From assembly GCA_024404065.1 (NCBI GenBank), contig JAKSQR010000001.1:1-42692 (forward strand): DNA of 42,692 nucleotides, read 5' to 3'. The first letter of the stretch is position 1. Every line of letters starts with the position of its first letter. The notes below the pieces were generated by a model that was not told where the DNA came from, ran no database searches, and saw only the letters and a list, made by a program, of their open reading frames with translations. Positions 1 to 7,469 of the stretch are shown here, one piece after another. Both the position numbers and the translations under genes were made by a program. Origin of the DNA: Clostridia bacterium (lineage in GTDB: Bacteria > Bacillota > Clostridia > Oscillospirales > Acutalibacteraceae).

Positions 1-840
1 GACCATAAAATTCACCTTGTTGCCCATAGCTTCGGCGGTAATGCAGCACGTCTGCTTACCTATCTGCTTACATACGGTGACGAGGCCGAAATGAACGCCT
101 GCGATAATCCCTCACCCCTTTTTGAAGGCGGTCACGGCGATTTGGTAGCATCATGCACAGCACTCTGCTCACCTCTTAATGGCACTACTGCCTATAATTT
201 CCAGGCAAAATGGGGCATTATGAAGCCCCTTAAAACCTTTGTTACCCTTTGGGCAACCGTATTTGGCAGGTCCATTTTTAACGGCACAATAGTTGACTTC
301 CACCTTGAGCAGTTTGGTGTTTCCGCTGTTCCCGGCGAAAAGCAGAATAAGAGTGCTGCAAAGGCATTCAAAGAGTTTATGGACTCCAATGATTCAGTTG
401 AATCTTTGCTGAGCTTAAAAGACTGTAAGGAGTTTAACGATAAAATTGAGCCTACTGACAGCGTTTATTATTTCTCACTTGCTTATGACTGCACAAAGGA
501 TACGTTTTTGGGCAGAATGCCTTTGAGCGCAGATTTCTTCCTGCTTGCAATTTTTGCAAAGTGTATGATTAACCTTGGTGAGTTTACAGATAAGGCTTCG
601 GGCATTGTATGTGATAAATCCTGGTACCCCAATGATGGCCTTGTAAATGTTATATCAGCTCAGTACCCCTTTGATGAGCCCCATAAGGACCTTGATAAGA
701 ACAACATAGAGCAGGGTGTATGGAATGTAATGCCCACAAGGACAGGCGACCACGGTACACCCATAGGTCTTTTTGCAGACCAGACCGAAACCTATGACCT
801 TTACATTGAGCTTTTTGATATGCTTATATCTGTTGAATAG
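1..840 (+). CDS. Triacylglycerol lipase, 5' end outside the window
   Basis: Hydrolyses ester bonds of acylglycerols; the family is normally secreted, but the N-terminus is not visible here. The reading frame is open from base 1, so this is the last 279 residues of a longer protein. The nucleophile elbow AHSFGG lies at visible residues 8-13 (Ser10). The catalytic Asp is in PNDGLV (about residue 212) and the His in GDHGTP (about residue 251). The order and the NDGLV-VISAQYP context match the Staphylococcus/Bacillus family I lipases. A terminator follows 10 bases after the stop, so it ends its transcript. The family call is firm from the triad; the substrate is inferred. It lies next to a GH5 glycolipid-hydrolase-like gene, which may point to lipid scavenging. 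Confidence 0.85.
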   Translation, partial: DHKIHLVAHSFGGNAARLLTYLLTYGDEAEMNACDNPSPLFEGGHGDLVASCTALCSPLNGTTAYNFQAKWGIMKPLKTFVTLWATVFGRSIFNGTIVDFHLEQFGVSAVPGEKQNKSAAKAFKEFMDSNDSVESLLSLKDCKEFNDKIEPTDSVYYFSLAYDCTKDTFLGRMPLSADFFLLAIFAKCMINLGEFTDKASGIVCDKSWYPNDGLVNVISAQYPFDEPHKDLDKNNIEQGVWNVMPTRTGDHGTPIGLFADQTETYDLYIELFDMLISVE

Positions 841-849
841 GTTTAATAT

Positions 850-887
850 AAGTGATGGCTGAAATATGCCATCACTTTTGCTTTTTC
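850..887 (+). terminator. Intrinsic terminator after the lipase gene
   Basis: A perfect 10-bp stem (850-859 with 868-877) with an 8-nt loop is followed by a T-rich stretch to 887. It separates the lipase gene from the next promoter. Confidence 0.85.
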
Positions 888-903
888 AGGCAGTATATTT
901 TTA

Positions 904-932
904 TTGCAATAAAATTATCAATATGATAATAT
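904..932 (+). promoter_or_regulatory. SigmaA-type promoter of the GH5 gene
   Basis: TTGCAA at 904-909 and TAATAT at 927-932 are separated by 17 nt, placing the transcript start near 939 and a short leader before the start codon at 977. Confidence 0.55.
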
Positions 933-976
933 AAATGTGTATGTGATTTAATTTACCGAAAGGATTGAATTTTACT

Positions 977-2440
977 ATGCTTAAAATTACAACTGAAGGC
1001 AAATATTTTGTAGATGAATACGGCAGACAGCGCATTTTCAACGGCATCAATACCGTTGATAAGGGCAACAATGATGACGGCAGATATAAGCGTTCATACA
1101 CTATGGATTTTGATGAAGCACTCATCAAAAAGCTTGCTGATAACGGCTTCAACATTATCCGCCTTGGTATGACCTGGGACGCAGTTGAGCCCGAACCCCG
1201 TCAGTATGATGAGGCTTTCCTTGATAAGGTTGAAAAGGTTGCAGACCTTTGCGAAAAATACGGTCTTTATTTCTACCTTGATATGCATCAGGATTTATTC
1301 TTTGGTGCAAATAACACCGCAGGTGACGGCGCTCCTCAGTGGGCATGCATTACAGATGGTGCAGAGTTCAAGCCTGTAAAATTTGTATGGGCTGAGGGCT
1401 ATTTCTGGGGTAAGGCAACACAGACAGCCTTTGATAATTTCTGGAATAATACTCCTATTAATGGTGTAGGTCTTCAGGATTACTTCTGCGATATGTGGAA
1501 GCATGTTGCTGAAAGATTCAAAGACCATCCTGCACTTTTCGGCTTTGACTTCTTCAATGAGCCCTTCCCCGGCAAAGACGGCGGTAAGGTATTCAGAAAG
1601 CTTATAGGTGGCGTTGCAAAGGCAGTGCTTACAGATAAGCGTGCACCTATTCCCTTCCTTGCAAAGCAGCTTTTCAGCGGCAATGTAATCAGATGCCTTG
1701 AGCCCTTTGCAGATTACTCCCTCTTCCGCAAGGCAACAAGCGGCGGTGATAAGCTTATTGAAAAGTTTGATAAGGAAAGATATTCACCCTTTATCAATAA
1801 AATGGCAGCAGGCATCAGAGAGGTTACCGATAACGGTATTATCATGATGGAAAACTGCTACTACTCAAATCTTGGTATTCCCTATTCAGTACCTGCTGTA
1901 ACAGTAAACGGCGAAAGAGAAAAGAAATTCTGCTTTGCTCCTCACGCTTATGACCTTATGGTAGATACACCTGAGTATAAGTATGCTTCAAATACCCGTG
2001 TAGGCGGTATTTTTGATGAGCACCGCAGAAGTCAGGAAAGACTTGATTGCCCTCTGCTTGTAGGCGAATGGGGCGGTCAGAGCGAAGGCACAGACTGGCT
2101 CTTCCATATTGATTACCTGCTTGAAAAGTTTGATAATTATCAGTGGAGCAACACCTACTGGTGCTATCACAAGAGCTTCTTTGATGATCCAATCAACACC
2201 CGCCTCAACAGAACATCTCCCATCGCAGTATGCGGCAGAATTGAAAAGTACAGCTGGGACAGAGAGAATAAGATATTTACCCTTGAGTATAATCAGGATA
2301 AAGATTACGAAGTACCCACAGAGCTTTTCTTACACGCAGAGCCTAAGGAAGTTGAATGCACAGGCGAGTACGAAATCGAAGGCAACAAGATGTATGTTGC
2401 AGCCCCCGCCGGCAAGAACAAAATTGTTATTAAGTATTGA
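977..2440 (+). CDS. GH5 family glycoside hydrolase, endoglycoceramidase-like
   Basis: Retaining (beta/alpha)8 hydrolase of 487 residues. The acid/base Glu is E195 in FFNEPF and the nucleophile is E364 in VGEWGG; the MHQD and GDGAPQWA stretches near residues 106-125 are typical of the endoglycoceramidase-like GH5 branch rather than of cellulases. A beta-sandwich-like tail of roughly 80 residues follows the nucleophile. An in-frame TTG at 965 would abut the GAAAGGA ribosome binding site (958-964), so ATG 977 is preferred. No signal peptide is visible, so the enzyme looks cytoplasmic, which is odd for a glycolipid or polysaccharide hydrolase. It may act on short imported glycosides or glycosylated lipids. 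Family confidence is high, substrate confidence low. Transcribed alone between two terminators. Confidence 0.85.
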   Translation: MLKITTEGKYFVDEYGRQRIFNGINTVDKGNNDDGRYKRSYTMDFDEALIKKLADNGFNIIRLGMTWDAVEPEPRQYDEAFLDKVEKVADLCEKYGLYFYLDMHQDLFFGANNTAGDGAPQWACITDGAEFKPVKFVWAEGYFWGKATQTAFDNFWNNTPINGVGLQDYFCDMWKHVAERFKDHPALFGFDFFNEPFPGKDGGKVFRKLIGGVAKAVLTDKRAPIPFLAKQLFSGNVIRCLEPFADYSLFRKATSGGDKLIEKFDKERYSPFINKMAAGIREVTDNGIIMMENCYYSNLGIPYSVPAVTVNGEREKKFCFAPHAYDLMVDTPEYKYASNTRVGGIFDEHRRSQERLDCPLLVGEWGGQSEGTDWLFHIDYLLEKFDNYQWSNTYWCYHKSFFDDPINTRLNRTSPIAVCGRIEKYSWDRENKIFTLEYNQDKDYEVPTELFLHAEPKEVECTGEYEIEGNKMYVAAPAGKNKIVIKY

Positions 2441-2451
2441 TAAAAAATTAA

Positions 2452-2477
2452 GCCTCCGCTGTGAAGCGGAGGCTTTT
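2452..2477. terminator. Bidirectional terminator between GH5 and alkaline phosphatase genes
   Basis: A perfect 9-bp GC-rich stem (2452-2460 with 2465-2473) has a GTGA loop. T-runs lie on both sides when read on either strand, as expected between convergent genes. Confidence 0.9.
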
Positions 2478-2487
2478 GCATGTTCTG

Positions 2488-3645
2488 TTATGCAGCAATC
2501 AATTTGCCAAGTGCTTTAAAGAAATCAATAAGCACAAGAGGATTTATCTTAAACTGTGGGAATCTGCCTGTATAACCCATTTCTTTTGCAGCAAAACGGC
2601 AGGGGATAAGGCAATCAACAACCTGACCATTTTCGGTTACAAGCTTATCTGTGCCATAAACAAGAAGAGGCACGTTAGCCTCTGTGTGGTTGCCTGTTGT
2701 AAATTCGTAGGTCTGTTTGCTTTCGTTGTATGTGATACCACCTGTTTCGTGGTCTGCACTTACTATAACAAGTGTTTCGCCATCTTCCTTTGCCCATTCA
2801 ACAGCATTTTCAATAGCCTTATCAAATTCAATAACGCTTTCAACCATGCCTTCCTTGATGTTGCTGTGGCTGTTTTTATCAATGTGAGCGCCCTCTACCA
2901 TAAGGAAGAAGCCCTCGTCATTATCAAGGTTTTCAATGGCAAGTGTGGTAAGTTCACTGAGAGGAGCGTCGTTATCCTCACCTGTTCTGTATTCAACCTT
3001 ACCCTCAAACTGAGCAAAGGACTTTGTGCCGGGCTTAAGGTCCTTGATTTCATCTATATCGTCAATAAATGTCCAGCCTGCTTTTACAATTCTGTCCTCA
3101 GTAGCCTCAGCGCTTGATGCACTCCAGATAAGGTCAAGGTCAGATTTAAGCTGCTGTGCTGTAATTTCCTCAGCAAGCTCACGCTTTGTGGTGTGAGCGC
3201 TGAATGATGCGGGGGTAGCACCGGAGTTTACGTCTGATGTAACAATACCTGTTTTCTTGCCCATTTCGTGAGCAATCTCAGTAATGCTCTTATATGTGGC
3301 AACAGTAAAGCCCTGACCATTCATAAGCACAGAGAGTGTACCTATGTTTGAGTTAAAGGCTCTGTAACCGCAGGAGAGGGTAGTGCCACCGGCGGCTGAA
3401 TCTGTAAGACCATTAAGTGAGTTTGTGGTGCGGTATCCACGGTATGGCATTGTATCCATATAAAGCTGTACGCCCTTGTCAGCCTTAGTCCATTCAAGAT
3501 GGTTAGGGCCCATACCATCACCAATCATAATAATTACATTTTTGAAAGTGGCTGTTTTCTCTTTTGCGGCAAATGCAACGCAGGAAAGAGAAGAGAAAAT
3601 AAGTGTAATTGCAAGCAAAACAGCAAGCAGTTTTCTGGATTTCAT
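2488..3645 (-). CDS. Secreted alkaline phosphatase
   Basis: Zn/Mg-dependent phosphomonoesterase of 385 residues, related to PhoA. A signal peptide (MKSRK followed by a hydrophobic core) has a probable cleavage site after AFA near residue 26, so it acts outside the membrane. The metal site begins at D43 (IGDGMG). The nucleophile is S83 in TDSAAGGTT. Further metal ligands appear in EGAHID and in SADHETGG, and a late His in GNHTEAN. ATG 3645 is chosen over an upstream in-frame ATG at 3684 because GGAGGA (3652-3657) sits 6 nt before it and because the signal peptide then starts correctly. Its job is likely phosphate release from organic phosphate. A perfect palindrome lies over its -10 box. Confidence 0.9.
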   Translation of the reverse strand: MKSRKLLAVLLAITLIFSSLSCVAFAAKEKTATFKNVIIMIGDGMGPNHLEWTKADKGVQLYMDTMPYRGYRTTNSLNGLTDSAAGGTTLSCGYRAFNSNIGTLSVLMNGQGFTVATYKSITEIAHEMGKKTGIVTSDVNSGATPASFSAHTTKRELAEEITAQQLKSDLDLIWSASSAEATEDRIVKAGWTFIDDIDEIKDLKPGTKSFAQFEGKVEYRTGEDNDAPLSELTTLAIENLDNDEGFFLMVEGAHIDKNSHSNIKEGMVESVIEFDKAIENAVEWAKEDGETLVIVSADHETGGITYNESKQTYEFTTGNHTEANVPLLVYGTDKLVTENGQVVDCLIPCRFAAKEMGYTGRFPQFKINPLVLIDFFKALGKLIAA

Positions 3646-3669
3646 AATTATTCCTCCATCATTTTTATA

Positions 3670-3686
3670 CATTGTATTATACAATG
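3670..3686 (-). promoter_or_regulatory. Palindromic operator candidate over the phosphatase promoter
   Basis: CATTGTA-TTA-TACAATG is a perfect 7-bp inverted repeat with a 3-bp centre. On the minus strand it embeds TATAAT (3681 to 3676), a good -10 box; no good -35 lies 17 nt upstream of it. A regulator bound here would cover the promoter. Confidence 0.45.
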
Positions 3687-3729
3687 ATAAAAAAACAAAT
3701 AAAAGCCCGAAATCTATACAAATATTTTA

Positions 3730-3758
3730 TTGTTTATTTGGTAACCTTGTGATACAAT
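3730..3758 (+). promoter_or_regulatory. Promoter of the WG-repeat/SH3 gene
   Basis: TTGTTT at 3730-3735, 17-nt spacer, TACAAT at 3753-3758, with an extended -10 TG at 3750-3751. The start codon of the gene is 27 nt downstream of the -10 box. Confidence 0.55.
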
Positions 3759-3785
3759 AATTTAAGACTCTGCAGGAGGGAAATT

Positions 3786-5033
3786 ATGACATATCAGAAT
3801 GGTTTTATAAAAATCGGCAAGCTTCAGATAAGCATTAAATTTGTGCTGCTTGCCGCTGCAATACTTGTGCTGCTTGTTGCAATTATTTCAGGCGTTGCTC
3901 ATCAGAGCAAAATGAAAAAGGAAAGGCAGATTGCAGGCTACTCCTTTGAGGAGCTTAAAGAAATAAAAGACGCAGAATGTATCGGCGAAAAATTCATAGC
4001 CTATACAGATTCAAGCGATAAAAAAGGCATAATGACCCTTGACGGCACCATAACCGAAAAAGCAGAGCAGGAAGATATTTTTGCAGTGAGCGAAAAATGG
4101 GGTACAGTAAAATTTGTATGTGAGGGTCCCCGCTCAGAGTATATGCTTTTAATTGACCCCGAAAAGGGCGAAATACAGAAAAAGCAGTATCACGGCACCA
4201 TAGAGCCTGAGGAAATTGCAATATGGGCTGAGGAGCTTGACTGCGCAGTATTCGTAAATAAAAACGAAGAAACAACAACTGTTCCCACCACAAAGGAAGG
4301 GGACACAGAGGTTACCTCAACCACCAAAAAGATAGAGGCTATAAAGCCCGCAGAGCTTATGCTCTCAGCAGGTCTTCATCCAATCTCCAACTCAGTAAAG
4401 AAAAATATAAGATACGGCTACGTTAATGCTGACCTTCAGCTTGTTATAGCTATCAAGTACGACGAGGCAAAGGCTTTCAGCGATGGTCTTGCCGCCGTAA
4501 AGAAGGACGGCAAATGGGGCTATATAGACGAAACAGGCAAAAGTGTTATTGATTTCCAGTATGACGATGCATACGGCTTTGTAAACGGTCTTGCCCCCGT
4601 TCAGAGAAACGGTAAATGGGGCATCATCAATAAGAATAATGAGGATATGACATCCTTTAACCTTGAAAAAATACTGCAGGGCAAAGATGGTAAATACGTT
4701 GCAAAAATGGGCGGCAAGTGGGGTATACTCACACTTAACGAAGAAACAATGAGCCAGGTAAATGCAACCTCAAAGGTTGAAACCACCACAGAAACCGCTG
4801 ACGATGAGTATATTGTAAGAACAAATGGCAGCGCTCTTAATATGAGAGCAGCGGCTGACGCAAATTCTGCTAAAATAACGGAAATTCCTAATGGTACAGC
4901 AATAAAAATTTCAAAAATTTCTGGAAATTGGGCATACACAATATATGGCACTCACGAAGGTTGGGTGTACACACAATATATTGAAAAAGCAGTAAAATCA
5001 ACGGTTGCAGAACCTCAGTCAGAGGTTGACTGA
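3786..5033 (+). CDS. Membrane-anchored WG-repeat protein with C-terminal SH3 domain
   Basis: Protein of 415 residues with one N-terminal membrane segment (about residues 17-40) and a long extracytoplasmic part, hence a surface or wall-associated protein. After a Thr/Glu-rich linker (about 155-190), WG beta repeats follow, with KWGYI near 243, KWGII near 277 and KWGIL near 311. Residues about 347-405 form a bacterial SH3-type domain (LNMRAAAD to GWVYTQYI), usually a peptidoglycan- or peptide-binding module. Start ATG 3786 follows a GCAGGAGG site. Function is not known; a cell-envelope binding or sensing role is inferred. No partner genes are adjacent. Confidence 0.8.
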   Translation: MTYQNGFIKIGKLQISIKFVLLAAAILVLLVAIISGVAHQSKMKKERQIAGYSFEELKEIKDAECIGEKFIAYTDSSDKKGIMTLDGTITEKAEQEDIFAVSEKWGTVKFVCEGPRSEYMLLIDPEKGEIQKKQYHGTIEPEEIAIWAEELDCAVFVNKNEETTTVPTTKEGDTEVTSTTKKIEAIKPAELMLSAGLHPISNSVKKNIRYGYVNADLQLVIAIKYDEAKAFSDGLAAVKKDGKWGYIDETGKSVIDFQYDDAYGFVNGLAPVQRNGKWGIINKNNEDMTSFNLEKILQGKDGKYVAKMGGKWGILTLNEETMSQVNATSKVETTTETADDEYIVRTNGSALNMRAAADANSAKITEIPNGTAIKISKISGNWAYTIYGTHEGWVYTQYIEKAVKSTVAEPQSEVD

Positions 5034-5056
5034 TAAGGTTTTTTGCAAAAAAATGC

Positions 5057-5085
5057 TTGACTATTACTGAATCACAGTATATAAT
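5057..5085 (+). promoter_or_regulatory. Strong sigmaA promoter of the candidate small RNA
   Basis: TTGACT at 5057-5062, exactly 17 nt, TATAAT at 5080-5085. It is preceded by ATGC, forming the ATGCTTGAC nonamer also present at the S10-operon and infC promoters of this window. Confidence 0.8.
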
Positions 5086-5091
5086 AAGCGT

Positions 5092-5185
5092 GCATGAGAA
5101 ATCATGCGTCTGCATTTGTGAGCAACAATGACAGAGCCATCCGATAAAAGGCGGAGAATGTTCATCATTCTCCGCCTTTTATCAC
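5092..5185 (+). ncRNA. Candidate small RNA of about 90 nt, three stem-loops
   Basis: The transcript expected from the promoter at 5057-5085 starts near 5092 and ends in a perfect 18-bp hairpin (5143-5160 with 5166-5183, 5-nt loop) with T residues in and after the stem, an efficient-looking terminator. The 5' end folds into GCATGA-GAAA-TCATGC (5092-5107), a GNRA tetraloop hairpin. A bulged stem CATT/AATG lies between (about 5113-5130). A 17-codon frame from ATG 5094 has no ribosome binding site, and no gene lies within 800 nt downstream, so neither a leader peptide nor a riboswitch is favoured. I recognise no known RNA family. A trans-acting sRNA is the simplest reading, but this is inference from promoter plus terminator. 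Confidence 0.55.
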
Positions 5186-5985
5186 CCATTCCATTATTTT
5201 ATAAAATAATTTATTTTATATATAATAATCCTTACTATGTAGTCTGCAAAAGAAAATGCAGCATAAAAGCAGGGATTATGTACGGAAGGGGAGGCAGAGG
5301 TGAAACGAAATCTGTTTTATGGATGGCTCTGGTAAAGATATATTTCACCATAGTTTTTCGCATAGAAATAATTATTTAAGCTTCAGGACAGAAGACGAAA
5401 ATAATGAATATAACTATGATAATAATTACATTATATATAATATAGCAGAAAAAATTTGGCAACTAAGCCTGCGATTTATCCTGTGAAAAGGGACAGTGAT
5501 TTTTCTGAATTTTATTTAATTCTGAGATAATAACGCCTTGAAAACGGCTGTAAACAGCAACCTAAACGGTATTAAAACCGACCGTAATTGCAGCTCAGGT
5601 TTTGCAAATTTCTGCTTTGAAAATCTCTTTTTCAGATAAAATTTTGGATTTTTTAAGAAAAATTTCAAAAAAATTTCAGTTTTTTCAAAAAATTTTTTAA
5701 TGATTTTTAACCCAAAAAAGAAAAATTTTGAGGGTTTCTGAGAAAAATTCAGAAAAAATGTTTACAAAAATAAAAATTATCTTTGTAGGAATTAACAAAA
5801 ATTTTTCCTACATTTTGTGAAAAATCAAACTTCAGCACTACATCTTGTGGTTGTTATAGTTCATATATCATTACATTATATTAGGGCAAAAAATTGCTGC
5901 AATATGCACAGGGCGAAAAGCCTTGAAATACAAGAAAAAACCGGAAATTCAGATATGAAAAATTATTTGAAAAAATTTTTAAAAT
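5186..5985. other. 800-nt gene-poor, AT-rich spacer
   Basis: No convincing gene. A purine-rich AAGGGGAGG (5286-5294) precedes only an 11-codon frame from GTG 5300, and a 55-codon frame from ATG 5319 has Asn/Tyr/Ile-rich composition expected from AT-rich DNA; these may be remnants of a lost gene. Small hairpins GCTG-TAAA-CAGC (5547-5558) and CGGT/ACCG (5567-5580) occur. 5640-5830 is dominated by phased A- and T-tracts. TGTAGGAA (5784-5791) and TTCCTACA (5805-5812) form an 8-bp inverted repeat with a 13-nt loop. Confidence 0.6.
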
Positions 5986-5989
5986 ATGC

Positions 5990-6018
5990 TTGACATTAGT
6001 ATATATATATGATAATAT
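5990..6018 (+). promoter_or_regulatory. Promoter of the S10 ribosomal operon
   Basis: TTGACA at 5990-5995, 17-nt spacer, TAATAT at 6013-6018, preceded by ATGC. It is the only strong promoter seen ahead of the ribosomal supercluster and lies 420 nt before rpsJ. Confidence 0.75.
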
Positions 6019-6024
6019 ACCGAA

Positions 6025-6437
6025 GCACGCTGTAAAGAAGGGGCGAATTATGCCCATATTTCAGCGACATGATATGCGATGATGTGGGAGGTGGCCGTCC
6101 TCGAGGCGGGAAATTTCCACGGAGTATGTCCGATTTTCAAACCGGGCGATAATTTACCCAGGGGTGCACATGCGCTTCCTGCAGGTTTTTCGTCACAGTA
6201 CTCAAAAACCCAGCTACTTGCGAAAGCTGCGGACATTTGAGTGCAATGATGGAAAATGTCAGGTAGCCATTGTAATCTCCGTATGCCGTTTCCCAGGCAC
6301 ACAGGGTAAAGGTTAGTTGCAGATATGCGAAAGCAATCCCGGAAATAGTGTTTCCGGTTTTTGAATCGGAAGGGTTGAAACACCCGGGTCAGTTTTCAAA
6401 ATTTGCGTGCCCAACCAATTTTAAGGAGGCAAATCCA
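6025..6437 (+). promoter_or_regulatory. Long structured leader of the S10 operon
   Basis: About 410 nt of untranslated leader, clearly richer in GC than the AT-rich DNA before it. Stems visible by eye include GGGC/GCCC (6041-6055), GGTTTTT with AAAAACC (6184-6190 with 6204-6210), GACATTT with AAATGTC (6232-6238 with 6254-6260) and a terminator-like hairpin at 6339-6362. A 10-codon frame (ATG 6050) has AAGAAGGGG at a sensible distance and could be a leader peptide. The combination suggests transcription attenuation, possibly by a ribosomal protein such as L4 as in the E. coli S10 operon, but the structure is not one I recognise. Confidence 0.6.
6339..6362 (+). terminator. Attenuator-like terminator inside the S10 leader
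   Basis: CCGGAAA (6339-6345) pairs with TTTCCGG (6351-6357), followed directly by TTTTT. The 3' arm could alternatively pair with CGGAA at 6367-6371, or with GGAAA upstream near 6109-6113. Confidence 0.6.
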
Positions 6438-6749
6438 ATGGCAGTTAAGGGAAAAATCAGAATCAGACTTAAAGGCTATGATCACAGCGTTGTAGACAAG
6501 GCTGCTGAGAAGATCGTTGAAACAGCTAAGAGAACAGGTGCTGAAGTTTCAGGTCCCGTTCCCCTTCCCACAGAGAAGGAAATTGTTACAATTCTTCGTG
6601 CTGTTCATAAGTACAAAGATAGCCGTGAACAGTTTGAACAGAGAACACACAAAAGACTCATCGACATTATCAGACCTTCAACCAAAACTGTTGAAGCACT
6701 GACAGGTCTTGAGCTTCCCGCAGGCGTTGAGATCGAAATCAAGCTTTAA
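6438..6749 (+). CDS. rpsJ: 30S ribosomal protein S10
   Basis: 103 residues, the usual length. S10 sits in the head of the small subunit and, as NusE, also takes part in antitermination. MAVKGKIRIRLKGYDH opens the protein and RPSTKTVEALTGLELPAGV is the conserved C-terminal part. The frame is open upstream to 6348, but ATG 6438 follows AAGGAGG (6423-6429) with an 8-nt spacer and gives the family N-terminus. First gene of the ribosomal supercluster. Confidence 0.98.
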   Translation: MAVKGKIRIRLKGYDHSVVDKAAEKIVETAKRTGAEVSGPVPLPTEKEIVTILRAVHKYKDSREQFEQRTHKRLIDIIRPSTKTVEALTGLELPAGVEIEIKL

Positions 6750-6819
6750 TTTCGGAACCGACCCATGCAGGTCATGTTGGCAGGTAACTGTCAACCAATA
6801 ACCAAAGGAGGAAACAAAT

Positions 6820-7452
6820 ATGCAGAAAGCACTCATCGGCAAGAAGATCGGTATGACACAGATCTTCGATGAAAAGGGAAACGTAATTCCCGTAACAGTA
6901 GTTGAAGCAGGCCCCTGCACCGTTGTTATGAAGAAGACAACTGAGAACGACGGTTACGAAGCAGTACAGCTTGGTTTCGGCGATGTAAAAGTTCAGAGAG
7001 TTAACAAGCCTATGATGGGCCACTTCAAGAAGAATGATGTAGCTCCCAAGAAGACTCTTAAAGAGTTCAAGCTTGATGACATGAACGCAGTTAATGTTGG
7101 TGATATCCTCACCGCAGACATCTTTGCAGTAGGCGACAAGGTTGACGTTGTTGGTACAAGCAAAGGTAAGGGCACAGCAGGTGCCATTAAGAGATGGAAT
7201 TTCTCAAGACTTAAAGAATCACACGGTACAGGTCCTGTTGCAAGACATGCCGGTTCACTTGGCGCTTGCTCCGATCCCTCAAGAGTTTACAAGGGAAAGA
7301 AACTTGCAGGTCACCTCGGTTGTGAAAGAGTTACCATCCAGAATCTCATGGTAGCAAAAATTGATGCAGACAATAACCTCGTAGCTATCAAGGGCGCCAT
7401 CCCCGGCCCCAAGGGCGGCATCGTAGTTATTCGTGATGCTAAGAAAGCATAA
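6820..7452 (+). CDS. rplC: 50S ribosomal protein L3
   Basis: 210 residues. L3 is an early assembly protein that binds 23S rRNA and reaches towards the peptidyl transferase centre with a central extension. The N-terminus LIGKKIGMTQIFDE and the GSLGACSDPSRVYKGKKLAG stretch are diagnostic. Start ATG 6820 follows AAAGGAGG. The 70-nt gap after rpsJ holds two small hairpins (GACC-GGTC and TTGGCAG-CTGTCAA), possible processing or pausing sites. Confidence 0.98.
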   Translation: MQKALIGKKIGMTQIFDEKGNVIPVTVVEAGPCTVVMKKTTENDGYEAVQLGFGDVKVQRVNKPMMGHFKKNDVAPKKTLKEFKLDDMNAVNVGDILTADIFAVGDKVDVVGTSKGKGTAGAIKRWNFSRLKESHGTGPVARHAGSLGACSDPSRVYKGKKLAGHLGCERVTIQNLMVAKIDADNNLVAIKGAIPGPKGGIVVIRDAKKA

Positions 7453-7469
7453 GGAAAGGAGTAGAACAA

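Noticed and set aside
965..976. TTG start for the GH5 gene
   Set aside because: The ribosome binding site abuts it; ATG 977 is better placed.
2461..3117. 218-codon plus-strand frame opposite the alkaline phosphatase
   Set aside because: Cys/Phe-rich shadow of the phosphatase gene, which has signal peptide, motifs and terminator on the minus strand.
5092..5185. Leader peptide reading (17 codons from ATG 5094) or riboswitch for the S10 operon
   Set aside because: No ribosome binding site, no repeated codons, terminator closes the transcript, and the S10 promoter lies 800 nt downstream.
5128..5379. 83-codon plus-strand frame
   Set aside because: It runs through the sRNA terminator hairpin, has no ribosome binding site and its residues reflect AT-rich DNA.
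5640..5830. Replication origin or DnaA-box cluster
   Set aside because: AT-rich, but no TTATCCACA-type boxes and no dnaA/dnaN context.
6048..6383. 111-codon minus-strand frame and a 77-codon plus frame (6083-6316) in the S10 leader
   Set aside because: No start with a ribosome binding site; both lie in the leader of a strong operon and are open because stop codons are rare in this GC-richer structured stretch.
6348..6437. Upstream N-terminal extension of rpsJ
   Set aside because: ATG 6438 has the AAGGAGG site and the family N-terminus; the extension lies in the attenuator region.
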